Positions 56,597 to 64,000 of a stretch of DNA of 64,000 bases are shown here, in pieces. A program made the position numbers and the translations under genes. Within the stretch, counting starts at the first letter, position 1, and each line of letters starts with the position of its first letter. This DNA comes from Thalassospira sp. ER-Se-21-Dark (lineage in GTDB: Bacteria; Pseudomonadota; Alphaproteobacteria; Rhodospirillales; Thalassospiraceae), in contig NZ_VDEZ01000001.1 of NCBI RefSeq assembly GCF_017922435.1, positions 1-64,000 on the forward strand. Direction: 5' to 3'. Below the pieces are notes generated by a model. It was not told the origin of the DNA. It saw nothing but the letters and a program-made list of their open reading frames with translations, and did not search any database.

Positions 56597-57019
56597 GAAG
56601 TATCCCCGCTATGCTCGCCGTCCATCGGCTGTCCGAACGTGACGGCATGTGATCCGGTCCCGGCCCAGGTGAGCATGCCGAATTTGCGGCGCTTCCCCTG
56701 ATCCAAGCGGCGTAATCAATACTGCCATAATCCCTGCGAAACAAGCGTCAAGGATGCCGATAAATTGCGTGAGAGCAATTTTTTTGACCTGATAATGTCC
56801 CAAACCGTCCGAATGCGGCAAATTGCGTCGCATATCATGCGAAAATTACCCAATAACCCTGATGATATGCATCATCTGAACATGGCTGCCTTGCTTTGAA
56901 TTTCTGCCCGATCGCCACCATCGCACCGTCATTTGACAGGTGAGTATTGCCTTGCCGTGCGCGCACGCGTAAACAGGGCGTCATACAGCAACGTTGTTTT
57001 ACGCCTTCGGAGCCACACC
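56597..57019. other. divergent intergenic region between lysC and ubiG
   Basis: About 420 bases. Besides the possible lysC promoter, there is an AAATTGC/GCAATTT hairpin with a T-run at 56762-56785 and a small dyad CGCAT/ATGCG near 56830. No riboswitch that I recognise precedes lysC, and no reading frame here is supported. Confidence 0.35.
56724..56751 (-). promoter_or_regulatory. possible lysC promoter
   Basis: Minus-strand TTGACG (56751-56746), 16-base spacer and TATGGC (56729-56724), about 130 bases before the lysC start codon. Confidence 0.35.
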
Positions 57020-57778
57020 ATGTCGGACGCATCCGCCCCCACCAGCCGCACTGCCAATGCCGATGAAATCGCACGTTTTTCTGCGATGTCTGAAAAATGG
57101 TGGGATCCAAATGGCGTGATGAAACCGCTGCACAAATTCAATCCGGTGCGCCTGCAAATCCTGCGCGATAATATCTGTGCGCATCTTGGCCGCGATCCGG
57201 AAACAATAGAGCCGCTTAAAGGCATCGAAATCATCGATATCGGCTGTGGTGCTGGTTTATTGTCCGAGCCGCTTGCGCGCATGGGCGCAAAGATGACATC
57301 GATTGATGCCTCCGAAAGCAATATCGAAGTCGCCAAAATCCATGCGACGCAATCCGGTATTGAAATCGACTATCGCTGCGCAACACCGGAAATGCTGGCC
57401 GATGAGGGCAAGCAGTTTGATATCGTGCTGAACATGGAAGTCATCGAACATGTCGATGATCCGCAATTCTTCATGCAGGCTTGCGCATCGGTGCTCAAAC
57501 CGGGTGGCTTGATGTTTGTCGCCACACTGAACCGCACGATCAAGTCGCTGGCACTGGCCAAGATAGGCGCGGAATACGTTCTGCGCTGGCTGCCTGCGGG
57601 CACCCATGACTGGCGCAAGTTTGTCAAACCATCGGAAATGTCGGGCTATCTGCGTGGTGCGGGTCTGGACCTTCAAGACATTACTGGGGTGGCTTACAAC
57701 CCGTTCAACGACACATGGTCGCCTGCCCCGCGTGATCTTGATGTGAATTATATGGTGATTGCCCGAAAGCCTGACTGA
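57020..57778 (+). CDS. ubiG: ubiquinone biosynthesis O-methyltransferase
   Basis: Carries out both O-methylation steps of ubiquinone synthesis with S-adenosylmethionine. The signature FSAMSEKWWDPNGVMKPLHKFNPVRL is near the N-terminus. The SAM motif is IDIGCGAGLLSEPLARMGA, followed by MEVIEHVDDPQFF. Length is 252 residues from the ATG at 57020, with GGAG seven bases upstream; the frame extends 29 codons further without support. Its terminator overlaps the stop codon of the convergent DUF1178 gene. Confidence 0.95.
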   Translation: MSDASAPTSRTANADEIARFSAMSEKWWDPNGVMKPLHKFNPVRLQILRDNICAHLGRDPETIEPLKGIEIIDIGCGAGLLSEPLARMGAKMTSIDASESNIEVAKIHATQSGIEIDYRCATPEMLADEGKQFDIVLNMEVIEHVDDPQFFMQACASVLKPGGLMFVATLNRTIKSLALAKIGAEYVLRWLPAGTHDWRKFVKPSEMSGYLRGAGLDLQDITGVAYNPFNDTWSPAPRDLDVNYMVIARKPD

Positions 57779-57804
57779 TCTTCTTGGATCACGTCAGTTC
57801 TTTT
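57771..57804 (+). terminator. terminator of ubiG, overlapping the DUF1178 stop codon
   Basis: Stem CTGAC-TGATC / GATCA-GTCAG with one bulged C, loop TTCTTG, then TTCTTTTT. The hairpin begins in the ubiG stop region and contains the minus-strand DUF1178 stop (57794-57796). Confidence 0.65.
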
Positions 57805-58228
57805 TGGTTCCGTCATCCCACGGCAACGCCATGACATCGATGCCTTCATCGACCAGTTCGGCGGTTTCCTTAAGCGACGCCTGACCATAAATGCCGCGCT
57901 TTTCGGTTTCGCCGTAATGGATTTTGCGCGCTTCTTCGGCAAACTTGTTGCCGACATTTTCGCAATTGCTTTCGACCTGTTTGCGAATTTCGGCAATTGC
58001 GGCCTGGGTCGCTTCGGCGATTGCCTTTTGCTGTTGTTTTTCAGCAGCGACTTCTTTTTGCCGTGACGTGCGCAGACGCGGCGCCATCAGGGCCTTGCCA
58101 ACATTTGACGTTCCACACACCGGGCAGGACAAATCCCCGCTGGCGGCCTGCGCGTCATATGTTGCGCCGTCCTTGAACCAACCTTCGAATTCGTGATCAT
58201 GTTCGCATTTAAGCTGAAATAGAATCAT
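57794..58228 (-). CDS. DUF1178 family protein
   Basis: 144 residues. The N-terminal zinc-ribbon-like part (MILFQLKCEHDHEFEGWF and SGDLSCPVCGTSNV, one single Cys plus a CxxC pair) is conserved in DUF1178. The helical middle is rich in Ala, Glu and Lys. The end contains NKFAEEARKIHYGETEKRGIYGQASLKETAELVDEGIDVMALPW, also typical. Function unknown. The ATG at 58228 fits the family start, although no good binding site is seen; seven more codons are open upstream. Convergent with ubiG. Confidence 0.87.
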   Translation of the reverse strand: MILFQLKCEHDHEFEGWFKDGATYDAQAASGDLSCPVCGTSNVGKALMAPRLRTSRQKEVAAEKQQQKAIAEATQAAIAEIRKQVESNCENVGNKFAEEARKIHYGETEKRGIYGQASLKETAELVDEGIDVMALPWDDGTKKN

Positions 58229-58353
58229 GATGGTACGTGTATAAGCCAAATCAGTAGCAAAACGATAACACTATCAGATACAGATCATATGGCACGCATC
58301 GGCCGGGATCGCCAGCCTGCGGGCGCCACACTCAATAACCAAGATTTACAAAA

Positions 58354-58878
58354 ATGTCATCCCAATTGCCATCAAGCTGGGTCACACAGCACTGCCCCAC
58401 GCCACACCCAGCCCGCAATCGCGCGCTTGATCTTGCGTGCGGCAAGGGACGGCACAGCTTCTGGCTGGCGGATCAGGGCTGGCAGGTGACGGCAATTGAT
58501 CGTGATCTTTCGCAAACCGATACCAATACGAACCCTGCGATCAACTGGATCGAAGCGGATCTTGAAACCGGCAGTTGGCCGTTGGACGATCAACAGTTCG
58601 ATCTGATCGTTGTTGCCAATTACCTGCATCGGCCGCTGTTTGAATATTTGTGCAACGCCGTCCGACCGGGCGGCATCCTGATCTATGAAACCTTCATGGT
58701 CGGGAACGAGGCATATGGCCGTCCGCGATCACCGGATTTCCTGCTGCGCACCGATGAGCTGGCAGACACATTTGCCGACTGGGCGATCATCGCCCAACAA
58801 CAAGGCCCGATCAAAGCGAAACCGGGTGATGAAATTACAGCGATAAAACAATCTATTGTGGCGCAGAAGCCTGAATAA
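58354..58878 (+). CDS. small class I SAM-dependent methyltransferase
   Basis: 174 residues, a minimal methyltransferase domain. SAM motif ALDLACGKGRHSFWLADQGWQVTAIDRDLS is followed by WIEADLE and DLIVVANYLHRPLFEYLCNAVRPGGILIYETFMVGNEAYGRPRSPDFLLR. The pattern is close to TehB-like or methyltransferase-11/12 proteins that detoxify metalloids, but no substrate can be named. It is a single gene, with a short gap before the phosphatase gene. Confidence 0.78.
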   Translation: MSSQLPSSWVTQHCPTPHPARNRALDLACGKGRHSFWLADQGWQVTAIDRDLSQTDTNTNPAINWIEADLETGSWPLDDQQFDLIVVANYLHRPLFEYLCNAVRPGGILIYETFMVGNEAYGRPRSPDFLLRTDELADTFADWAIIAQQQGPIKAKPGDEITAIKQSIVAQKPE

Positions 58879-59027
58879 GGCTGAGCAGCTGAACGGCACG
58901 GACGATTGAAACAAATCCGTAACATACTGTTTTTGCAAAAAGAAACACAACTTTCACAATTAAAATGTGTCGTTTCTGGCATCTTCCCTGCTGCTGTTTC
59001 AGGCATAGGCGTTAAGAGAGAAAAGCC

Positions 59028-60941
59028 ATGAACGATAAATACGAAATCATCGAAGATAGCGACGATATCCCGTCCAACCCGACCAACAATCCGTGCATCG
59101 ACGATCTGATCAATGCACGCTTTTCCCGCCGCGGCTTTTTCAAAGGTCTGATGGCGACGTCGGCTGTTGTGGGCGCAGGCATTGCGACCAGAGGCGTTGC
59201 CAAGGCGCAGTCGCCATCCACCCTGACCTTCAAATCCATCCCGCAGAAAATCACCGAAACCCATGCTGTTGCTGATGGTTATGACGCAAGCGTTCTGATC
59301 CGTTGGGGCGACAAGGTTGTCGCTGATGCACCGGCATTCGTTCCGGGTCAGGTCGATGCCAACGCGCAGAACAAGCAGTTTGGTTATAACTGCGACTATG
59401 TCGGCTATATGCCGCTTCCGGTTGGTTCGCAAAATTCCGACCATGGTCTGCTGTGCGTCAGCCACGAATACACCAATGCCGAACTGATGTGGTCAGGCCT
59501 CAAGGATGCGATGGACGCATCCGAAGAACAGGCACTGCATGAAATTGCTGCCCACGGTCATTCGGTCATCGAAGTCAAGAAAACCGGTGGCAAATGGCAG
59601 GTTGTTGACGGGTCCGATTATGCGCGCCGCATCTCCCCGATCGACACCGAAATGCAGATTACCGGCCCGGCTGCTGGTCATGACCGCCTTAAAACCAATA
59701 CCGATCCGACCGGCACCCGTGTTATCGGGACACTGAACAACTGTGCGGGTGGCAAAACCCCGTGGGGTACTGTTCTGATCGCCGAAGAAAACTTCAACGG
59801 ATACTTTGGCGGCGATATCGCCAAAACCAGCGAAGAACGCAACTACAAGCGTCTGGGCATCAGCCAGGACAGCTGGTACTCGTGGGTTAAATACTTCGAC
59901 CGCTTCAATGTCGAAAAAGACCCGAACGAGCCGAACAAGTTTGGCTGGATGGTTGAAATCGATCCGTACGATCCGACCTCGATGCCGAAAAAGCGCACCG
60001 CCCTTGGCCGCTTCAAGCACGAAGGTGCCACCGTCATCATCAACAAGGACAACTCCGTTGTTGCCTATTCCGGTGATGACCAGCGCTTTGACTATCTCTA
60101 CAAATTCATTGCGGCAAACAAATACAATCCGAATGATCGCGCCGCGAACATGGACCTTCTGGAAAACGGCACCCTGTTTGTCGCCCAGTTCCACGAAGAT
60201 GGCAGCCTTGACTGGATGCCGCTGATCTTCGGCGAAGGCCCGCTGACCGCTGAAAACGACTTCCACAGCCAGGCTGACGTTCTGATCGAAGCCCGTCGTG
60301 CGGCCGACCTTCTGGGCGCAACCCAGATGGACCGCCCGGAAGACGTCGAACCGAACCCGGTCAACGGCAAGGTCTATGTCATGCTGACCAACAACTCCAA
60401 GCGCAAGGAAGGCAACGCAGCAAACCCGCGCGCGGCCAACCCGCATGGTCACGTGCTGGAACTCACCCCTCCGGGTGGTCGCGGCAAGGATGCCGATCAC
60501 ACCGCGGCCCGCTTTACCTGGGATATCATGATTGCTGCTGGTAACCCCGCGGTTGCCGATGACAAGGCGGTTTACCATCCGGCGGCAGAATCCTGGGTTT
60601 CCTGCCCGGACAACATGGCAATCGACCATCGTGGTCGCCTGTGGATTTCCACCGATGGCGCACCGAAGTCCGACATTCCTGATGGCATGCATGCCACCGA
60701 TGTCGATGGTCCGGGCCGTGCGCTGACCAAATTCTTCTTTGCGTGCCCGGTTGGTGCGGAAATGTGTGGTCCGGAATTCACCCCGGATGGAAAGACGCTG
60801 TTCCTTGCCGTTCAGCACCCGGCAGACGGTTCGTCCTATGACGCGCCAAGCACCCGTTGGCCGGACTTCCAGGCAGCAATACCGCCGCGTCCGTCGGTTG
60901 TGGCTGTGACCAAAAATGACGGCGGTGAAATCGCGGGCTAA
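59028..60941 (+). CDS. PhoX family (DUF839) exported phosphatase
   Basis: Predicted periplasmic or extracellular calcium/iron-dependent alkaline phosphatase. A 30-residue acidic leader precedes the twin-arginine signal SRRGFFKGLMATSAVVGAGIATRGVAKAQ (about 35-63), so it is exported folded. The DUF839 body shows LLCVSHEYTNAELMW, NCAGGKTPWGTVLIAEENFNGYFGG, RPEDVEPNPVNGKVYVMLTNN and CPDNMAIDHRGRLWISTDG, the metal-binding beta-propeller segments. Length, 637 residues, is normal. I saw no convincing Pho box upstream. A strong terminator follows. Confidence 0.88.
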   Translation: MNDKYEIIEDSDDIPSNPTNNPCIDDLINARFSRRGFFKGLMATSAVVGAGIATRGVAKAQSPSTLTFKSIPQKITETHAVADGYDASVLIRWGDKVVADAPAFVPGQVDANAQNKQFGYNCDYVGYMPLPVGSQNSDHGLLCVSHEYTNAELMWSGLKDAMDASEEQALHEIAAHGHSVIEVKKTGGKWQVVDGSDYARRISPIDTEMQITGPAAGHDRLKTNTDPTGTRVIGTLNNCAGGKTPWGTVLIAEENFNGYFGGDIAKTSEERNYKRLGISQDSWYSWVKYFDRFNVEKDPNEPNKFGWMVEIDPYDPTSMPKKRTALGRFKHEGATVIINKDNSVVAYSGDDQRFDYLYKFIAANKYNPNDRAANMDLLENGTLFVAQFHEDGSLDWMPLIFGEGPLTAENDFHSQADVLIEARRAADLLGATQMDRPEDVEPNPVNGKVYVMLTNNSKRKEGNAANPRAANPHGHVLELTPPGGRGKDADHTAARFTWDIMIAAGNPAVADDKAVYHPAAESWVSCPDNMAIDHRGRLWISTDGAPKSDIPDGMHATDVDGPGRALTKFFFACPVGAEMCGPEFTPDGKTLFLAVQHPADGSSYDAPSTRWPDFQAAIPPRPSVVAVTKNDGGEIAG

Positions 60942-60967
60942 TTCCCTGCTTCACTGTCCTGAAATGC

Positions 60968-61001
60968 AAAACGCACCGGCCAGTTCGCCGGTGCGTTTTT
61001 G
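60968..61001. terminator. bidirectional terminator after the PhoX gene
   Basis: Ten-bp stem ACGCACCGGC/GCCGGTGCGT with flanking AAA/TTT and a T-run, between the convergent PhoX and YHS genes. Confidence 0.87.
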
Positions 61002-61022
61002 TTTGTCTGCGCGCCCCCAATA

Positions 61023-61565
61023 TTACTTGATCGGTGCGGCCATATCATAGGTGCCATCATTATCTGAAATCGCCATCCAGCTTTTGTCCGACGCTGACTT
61101 GCTTTCAAGGTCCGTCCAGTTGCCTTTGGCAGCACTGATGTTGCCTGAAATATCTTCGTTCCAGAAACCAACCACGGCCGGCGTAATATTCAGATAAAGT
61201 TTCCCGTCGACAATCCGCCACAGGTTCGGGTTGGCTGGCACTTTACCACCCTTTACAACCCCGTATGCACAATGCCCATCAAAGGCTGGCGCGTATTTCG
61301 CCGGATCGGCCAGAAACATCTCGCGGTTTTCCTCGGACGCAAATGCCCAGGTCGCGCCGTTATATTCGGCGGTAATGTCGGCCCGGCCCGGAACGGCATG
61401 GGGCTGCATCATACCAACTTCCTTTTGCGGCAAGTTGAAATAGGCCACCGCGTCATAGCCGCTGATCGCAAAGCCGGTTTCATCGACATATTGCTCACCC
61501 GCAAAGGCGGCACCCGACAAGCCAAAAACAAATGCCGTACCGATCAAAAACTTTTTGAACATCAT
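61023..61565 (-). CDS. exported YHS domain protein
   Basis: 180 residues with a signal peptide (FKKFLIGTAFVFGLSGAAFAG). The mature part starts with GFAISGYDAVAYFNL, the YHS-domain opening seen in small secreted proteins that may bind metal, followed by YNGATWAFASEENREMFLADPAKYAPAFDGHCAYGVVKGG. A single Cys lies in GHCAYG. Function unknown; members often sit near metal or redox genes. GGAGG seven bases before the first of two ATGs supports 61565. Confidence 0.83.
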   Translation of the reverse strand: MMFKKFLIGTAFVFGLSGAAFAGEQYVDETGFAISGYDAVAYFNLPQKEVGMMQPHAVPGRADITAEYNGATWAFASEENREMFLADPAKYAPAFDGHCAYGVVKGGKVPANPNLWRIVDGKLYLNITPAVVGFWNEDISGNISAAKGNWTDLESKSASDKSWMAISDNDGTYDMAAPIK

Positions 61566-61716
61566 CCCTGTTCCTCCGTTTGAAAATCCCTGATGAACCG
61601 AGTTTGCCCGGGAAGGGCTTCAAAGCGAAATGACGTTGCGACACTGTTTCGTGAGATCGCGTGAGCCTGTGAAAAACCGGTCAGCGCTTCCTATATCAAT
61701 CAAAGAGAATTACCCC

Positions 61717-61747
61717 TTGACCTCAACTATAGTTGAGGAATTACCAA
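61717..61747 (+). promoter_or_regulatory. SoxR-type promoter and operator of the VOC gene
   Basis: TTGACC (61717-61722) and TACCAA (61742-61747) are 19 bases apart, the long spacer of MerR-family promoters. Within it lies the perfect 18-bp dyad CCTCAACTATAGTTGAGG (61721-61738). The E. coli SoxR box CCTCAAGTTAACTTGAGG has the same outer CCTCAA/TTGAGG halves and position. A weak -10 fits activation. No SoxR or MerR gene lies in the window. Confidence 0.72.
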
Positions 61748-61790
61748 GAAGGGAAATCGGAAAACAGACATACCAAAACAAGGACAAGCC

Positions 61791-62174
61791 ATGACTGCTG
61801 CATTTCTCGAACACGTGAATTTTACGGTCGCCGATCCGGCGAAAACCGCCCAGAACCTGCATAACTGGTTTGGCTGGCACACCCGCTGGCATGGGGAAGC
61901 CATCCATGGCGGGCTGTCCTATCATGTTGGCAACGACACCAGTTATGTCGCGATCTATGCCCTTGGCACACCAAAGGACGGCCAGGATAACTCCTATGCC
62001 ACCATCGGCGGGCTGAACCATATCGGAATTGTCGTCGATGACCTTGATGCGACCGAGGCAAAGATCAAGGCCGACGGCATTGAAACCTTCAACCACGCCG
62101 ATTACGAACCCGGTCGCCGGTTCTATTTCCGTGATGAAAACGGCATCGAATTCGAAGTGGTCAGTTACACCTGA
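61791..62174 (+). CDS. VOC family protein (glyoxalase/dioxygenase fold)
   Basis: 127 residues of the vicinal oxygen chelate fold, one or two betaalphabetabetabeta modules. The opening FLEHVNFTVADPAKTAQNLHNWFGW carries a metal-ligand His; a second His is in LNHIGIVVDDLDATEAKIKADGI, and an acidic ligand is in GIEFEVVSY at the end. Such proteins include lyases, dioxygenases and drug-binding resistance proteins; the substrate is unknown. It lies downstream of the SoxR-type promoter, so it is probably induced by redox-active compounds. Converges on the nitrilase gene. Confidence 0.85.
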   Translation: MTAAFLEHVNFTVADPAKTAQNLHNWFGWHTRWHGEAIHGGLSYHVGNDTSYVAIYALGTPKDGQDNSYATIGGLNHIGIVVDDLDATEAKIKADGIETFNHADYEPGRRFYFRDENGIEFEVVSYT

Positions 62175-62195
62175 CCTCTTCGATCACAGATCCGA

Positions 62196-63020
62196 CTAAC
62201 AGGGCTTATATTCCCGATCATTGCCAAGCGATGGCACCATCCGGCGAATTTCATCAACGCGCGTCAGATCAATCTCGGCGGTGATGAAACCCGGATCGGT
62301 GCCACCATCGGCCAAGACCTGCCCCCACGGATCAATGATCAGGGAATGACCAAATGTCTGGCGGTCGCCTGGATGATCACCGCACTGGGCTGCCGCAATC
62401 ACAAAGCAGCCGTTTTCAATCGCACGCGCCTTCAAAAGGGTATGCCAGTGCGCCTGCCCGGTGGTGCGGGTAAAGGCCGCCGGGATGCTCAGGATCTTTG
62501 CCCCTGCCTTGGCGTAATCGCGAAACAGATGCGGGAACCGCACGTCATAGCAGATCGATATCCCGACCTTGCCAAATTCGGTGTCAGCCAGTCGGGCCGC
62601 ATTGCCGGGACGGAACGTTTTGCTTTCGCGGTAACTTTCGCCATTGGCCAGATCGACGTCAAACATGTGGATCTTGTCATAGGAGGTGATGACCTTGCCA
62701 TCCGGACCAATTACAAAACACCGGTTCGCAACGCGATCTTCATCCGGCACTTTGACATGCAGCGATCCGACAATCAGGGTCGAATTCAGTTCTTCAGCCA
62801 GGTCGCAAAAGAAAACCAGTCCGGGATGCTCATCCTCGGGAAAGGCAGCGGCGCGTACATTCTCGCCGCCAAAAGACATCATCGACACGTTTTCAGGAAA
62901 GGCGATCAATCTGGCCCCGGCAGCACTGGCATCGCGGGCATAAGTTGCCGCCCGCGCAAGGTTATCAGACATCACATCGCGCGAATTGACCTGCACGCAG
63001 GCCGCAATGAAACGGGTCAT
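62196..63020 (-). CDS. nitrilase-superfamily amidohydrolase (Nit1/Nit2-like)
   Basis: Carbon-nitrogen hydrolase with the Glu-Lys-Cys triad in AFPENVSMMSFGG, SYDKIHMFDVDL and GISICYDVRFPHLFRDYAKAGA. The opening FIAACVQVNSRDVMSDNLARAATYARDASAAGARLIAFPE and length (274 residues) fit the Nit1/Nit2 branch, which deaminates dead-end metabolites such as deaminated glutathione or omega-amides. The choice between those substrates is open. Divergent from the GntR gene, which may regulate it. Confidence 0.9.
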   Translation of the reverse strand: MTRFIAACVQVNSRDVMSDNLARAATYARDASAAGARLIAFPENVSMMSFGGENVRAAAFPEDEHPGLVFFCDLAEELNSTLIVGSLHVKVPDEDRVANRCFVIGPDGKVITSYDKIHMFDVDLANGESYRESKTFRPGNAARLADTEFGKVGISICYDVRFPHLFRDYAKAGAKILSIPAAFTRTTGQAHWHTLLKARAIENGCFVIAAAQCGDHPGDRQTFGHSLIIDPWGQVLADGGTDPGFITAEIDLTRVDEIRRMVPSLGNDREYKPC

Positions 63021-63217
63021 GACGCAGTCTCCTTTTTATCATTATCCGTCTTCATGATGCGGCTCATCCCAGCCTGCCGCAATAGACAATTGGGATAGCG
63101 CAGCGGCGAACAAGGCCCGCAAAAAGACCTCCGCCTTGGCGCACACATTGAGCATTTCCGCATTAACAACCGACATCACGCGCATCCGAAATTCAGTCTT
63201 TTCATCCTCAAAATTAG

Positions 63218-63225
63218 TGTATACA
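63218..63225. promoter_or_regulatory. possible GntR operator
   Basis: TGTATACA, an eight-base palindrome, lies 30 bases before the GntR start in the divergent region, with a GTACAC half-site nearby. GntR/FCD regulators often bind dyads with a GTATAC core and autoregulate. Binding is inferred. Confidence 0.4.
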
Positions 63226-63254
63226 GTATTCCGTACACCTAACGAGGATCGAAG

Positions 63255-63914
63255 ATGGAACCTCTTTCCGGCCGAAAAAGTCTGACTGACGAAGTGCATG
63301 ACCGCTTGGTTGATGCCTTGTGTTCCGGTGCTCTCCCTCCCGGGACACCTTTGCGTCAGGAAGCTATTGCCGAGGAACTCAATGTCTCGCGGCAACCAGT
63401 GTTGCAAGCTCTGGGGTTGCTGCGTCGTGACGGACTGGTCGAACCGATGGGACGGCGCGGATATCGCGTTGCGCCTGTCGACAGCGACCTTGTCCGTCAC
63501 GTTTATGACTTAAGAGAAGCATTTGACGGGCTTGCAGCCCGTTTGGCTGCTGAAACCAAGGCACCGGATCGGGAATCGGCTTTGCGGGCTGCCATTATAC
63601 AGGGACACCACGCTCTGGGCAGCGGCGACACCGCAAACCTTGTTGCAGCCGACGTCGCATTCCATCAAACGATCTACCGTTTGTCGGGTAACCCCCTGTT
63701 GCCCGAAGCATCAGCCGCAGTCTGGCTTCAGATCAGACGCGTGATGCATGCCTACCTGCAGATCGGGTACCCCCGTGATCCGATCTGGACGGAACATCAG
63801 GCCATCGCCGATGCAATCTGTGTCGGCGATGGTCCTCTTGCCGAAAAACTGGCGCGTGATCATGGACGCAATGCACGTGATCGCCTGATTTCCCGAATGG
63901 AAAAGCCAAGCTGA
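63255..63914 (+). CDS. GntR family transcriptional regulator with FCD domain
   Basis: 219 residues. The winged helix at the N-terminus (LTDEVHDRLVDALCSGALPPGTPLRQEAIAEELNVSRQPVLQALGLLRRDGLVEPMGRRGYRVAPV) is diagnostic of GntR. The rest is an all-helical FCD ligand domain (VYDLREAFDGLAARLAAE to ARDHGRNARDRLI), with metal-binding His positions in VAFHQTIYRLSGNPLL and WTEHQAIADAI. The effector is probably an organic acid; the target could be itself or the adjacent nitrilase gene. Start set at the ATG with GAGGA upstream. Confidence 0.9.
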   Translation: MEPLSGRKSLTDEVHDRLVDALCSGALPPGTPLRQEAIAEELNVSRQPVLQALGLLRRDGLVEPMGRRGYRVAPVDSDLVRHVYDLREAFDGLAARLAAETKAPDRESALRAAIIQGHHALGSGDTANLVAADVAFHQTIYRLSGNPLLPEASAAVWLQIRRVMHAYLQIGYPRDPIWTEHQAIADAICVGDGPLAEKLARDHGRNARDRLISRMEKPS

Positions 63915-64000
63915 CCTTCCCCTCGCTGCCACCAACAGCCCGCCTTTTCGTCGCCCTTCGCACCACCAATCCCCATCGACTTCAAAAAATCTGCCAATGA
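63915..64000. other. right end of the window, nothing seen
   Basis: 86 bases after the GntR gene with no supported gene or signal. Confidence 0.5.

Noticed and set aside
56597..56830. Lysine riboswitch in front of lysC
   Set aside because: The leader is short and lacks the multi-helix structure; lysine riboswitches are also unusual in alphaproteobacteria.
58895..59020. Possible Pho box upstream of the PhoX gene
   Set aside because: No pair of CTGTCAT-like repeats with an 11-base period could be found; only a loose CTTTCAC remains.
59493..60818. 441-codon open frame on minus opposite the PhoX gene
   Set aside because: Antisense shadow of a clear DUF839 gene, with no binding site or recognisable domain.

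Overview
The window looks like chromosomal DNA of a marine alphaproteobacterium of the Rhodospirillales, most likely Thalassospira or a close relative. The lineage call rests on family content: a DUF1465/RcdA-type protein, a TrcR-type DUF1013 protein, DUF1192, DUF4167, COQ9 and a split three-subunit proton-translocating transhydrogenase. The genus is an inference from overall resemblance; no search could be run. Most of the window is core genome. There is no phage, integron, CRISPR array or intact insertion sequence, and I found no tRNA gene.

Layout. 1-200: minus-strand promoter and leader of a ribosomal RNA operon that continues off the left edge. 0.7-7 kb: LytM-type peptidase, ABC exporter, frataxin CyaY, ribosomal protein L31, membrane-bound class III cyclase. 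7-12.8 kb: rcdA-like gene, an ORF-free stretch with two predicted small RNAs, DUF1192, quinone oxidoreductase, trcR, and GlpR-, LysR- and GNAT-type genes. 12.9-21.7 kb: propionyl-CoA synthetase, two YdcH-like proteins, ubiX, phosphofructokinase, a degenerate GGDEF protein, purE and purK, a nuclease-like secreted protein. 21.7-25.5 kb: a 165-bp inverted-repeat element, def-coq9, an HlyD-type adaptor with a small membrane partner, rpsU. 25.6-34.2 kb: SDR, pntB-pntAB-pntAA, UbiB-like kinase, oligoendopeptidase. 34.6-43.2 kb: acyl-CoA ligase, P-loop protein, DUF4197, clpB, MOSC protein, orphan VirD4/TraG-like protein. 43.4-56.6 kb: a long minus-strand run of lysC, flavin oxidoreductase, ptsP, rodZ-like, ispG, hisS, hemA, prfA, prmC and DUF4167. 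57-64 kb: ubiG, DUF1178, methyltransferase, PhoX, YHS protein, VOC protein, nitrilase-family amidase, GntR regulator.

Themes. Ubiquinone synthesis is spread over four loci (ubiX, coq9, a ubiB-like gene, ubiG). Translation factors cluster as hemA-prfA-prmC, with overlapping or abutting reading frames. Cell-cycle genes (rcdA-like, trcR) lie near a perfect TTAA-N7-TTAAC motif, the CtrA consensus, that overlaps a good minus-strand promoter of a predicted small RNA. A SoxR-type dyad precedes the VOC gene.

The observations most worth a second look are the tandem small-RNA candidates at 7.5-7.9 kb, the perfect 49-bp inverted-repeat element at 21.8 kb with a possible 3-bp target duplication, the VirD4/TraG-like protein that has lost both Walker motifs, and the SoxR-type promoter at 61.7 kb.
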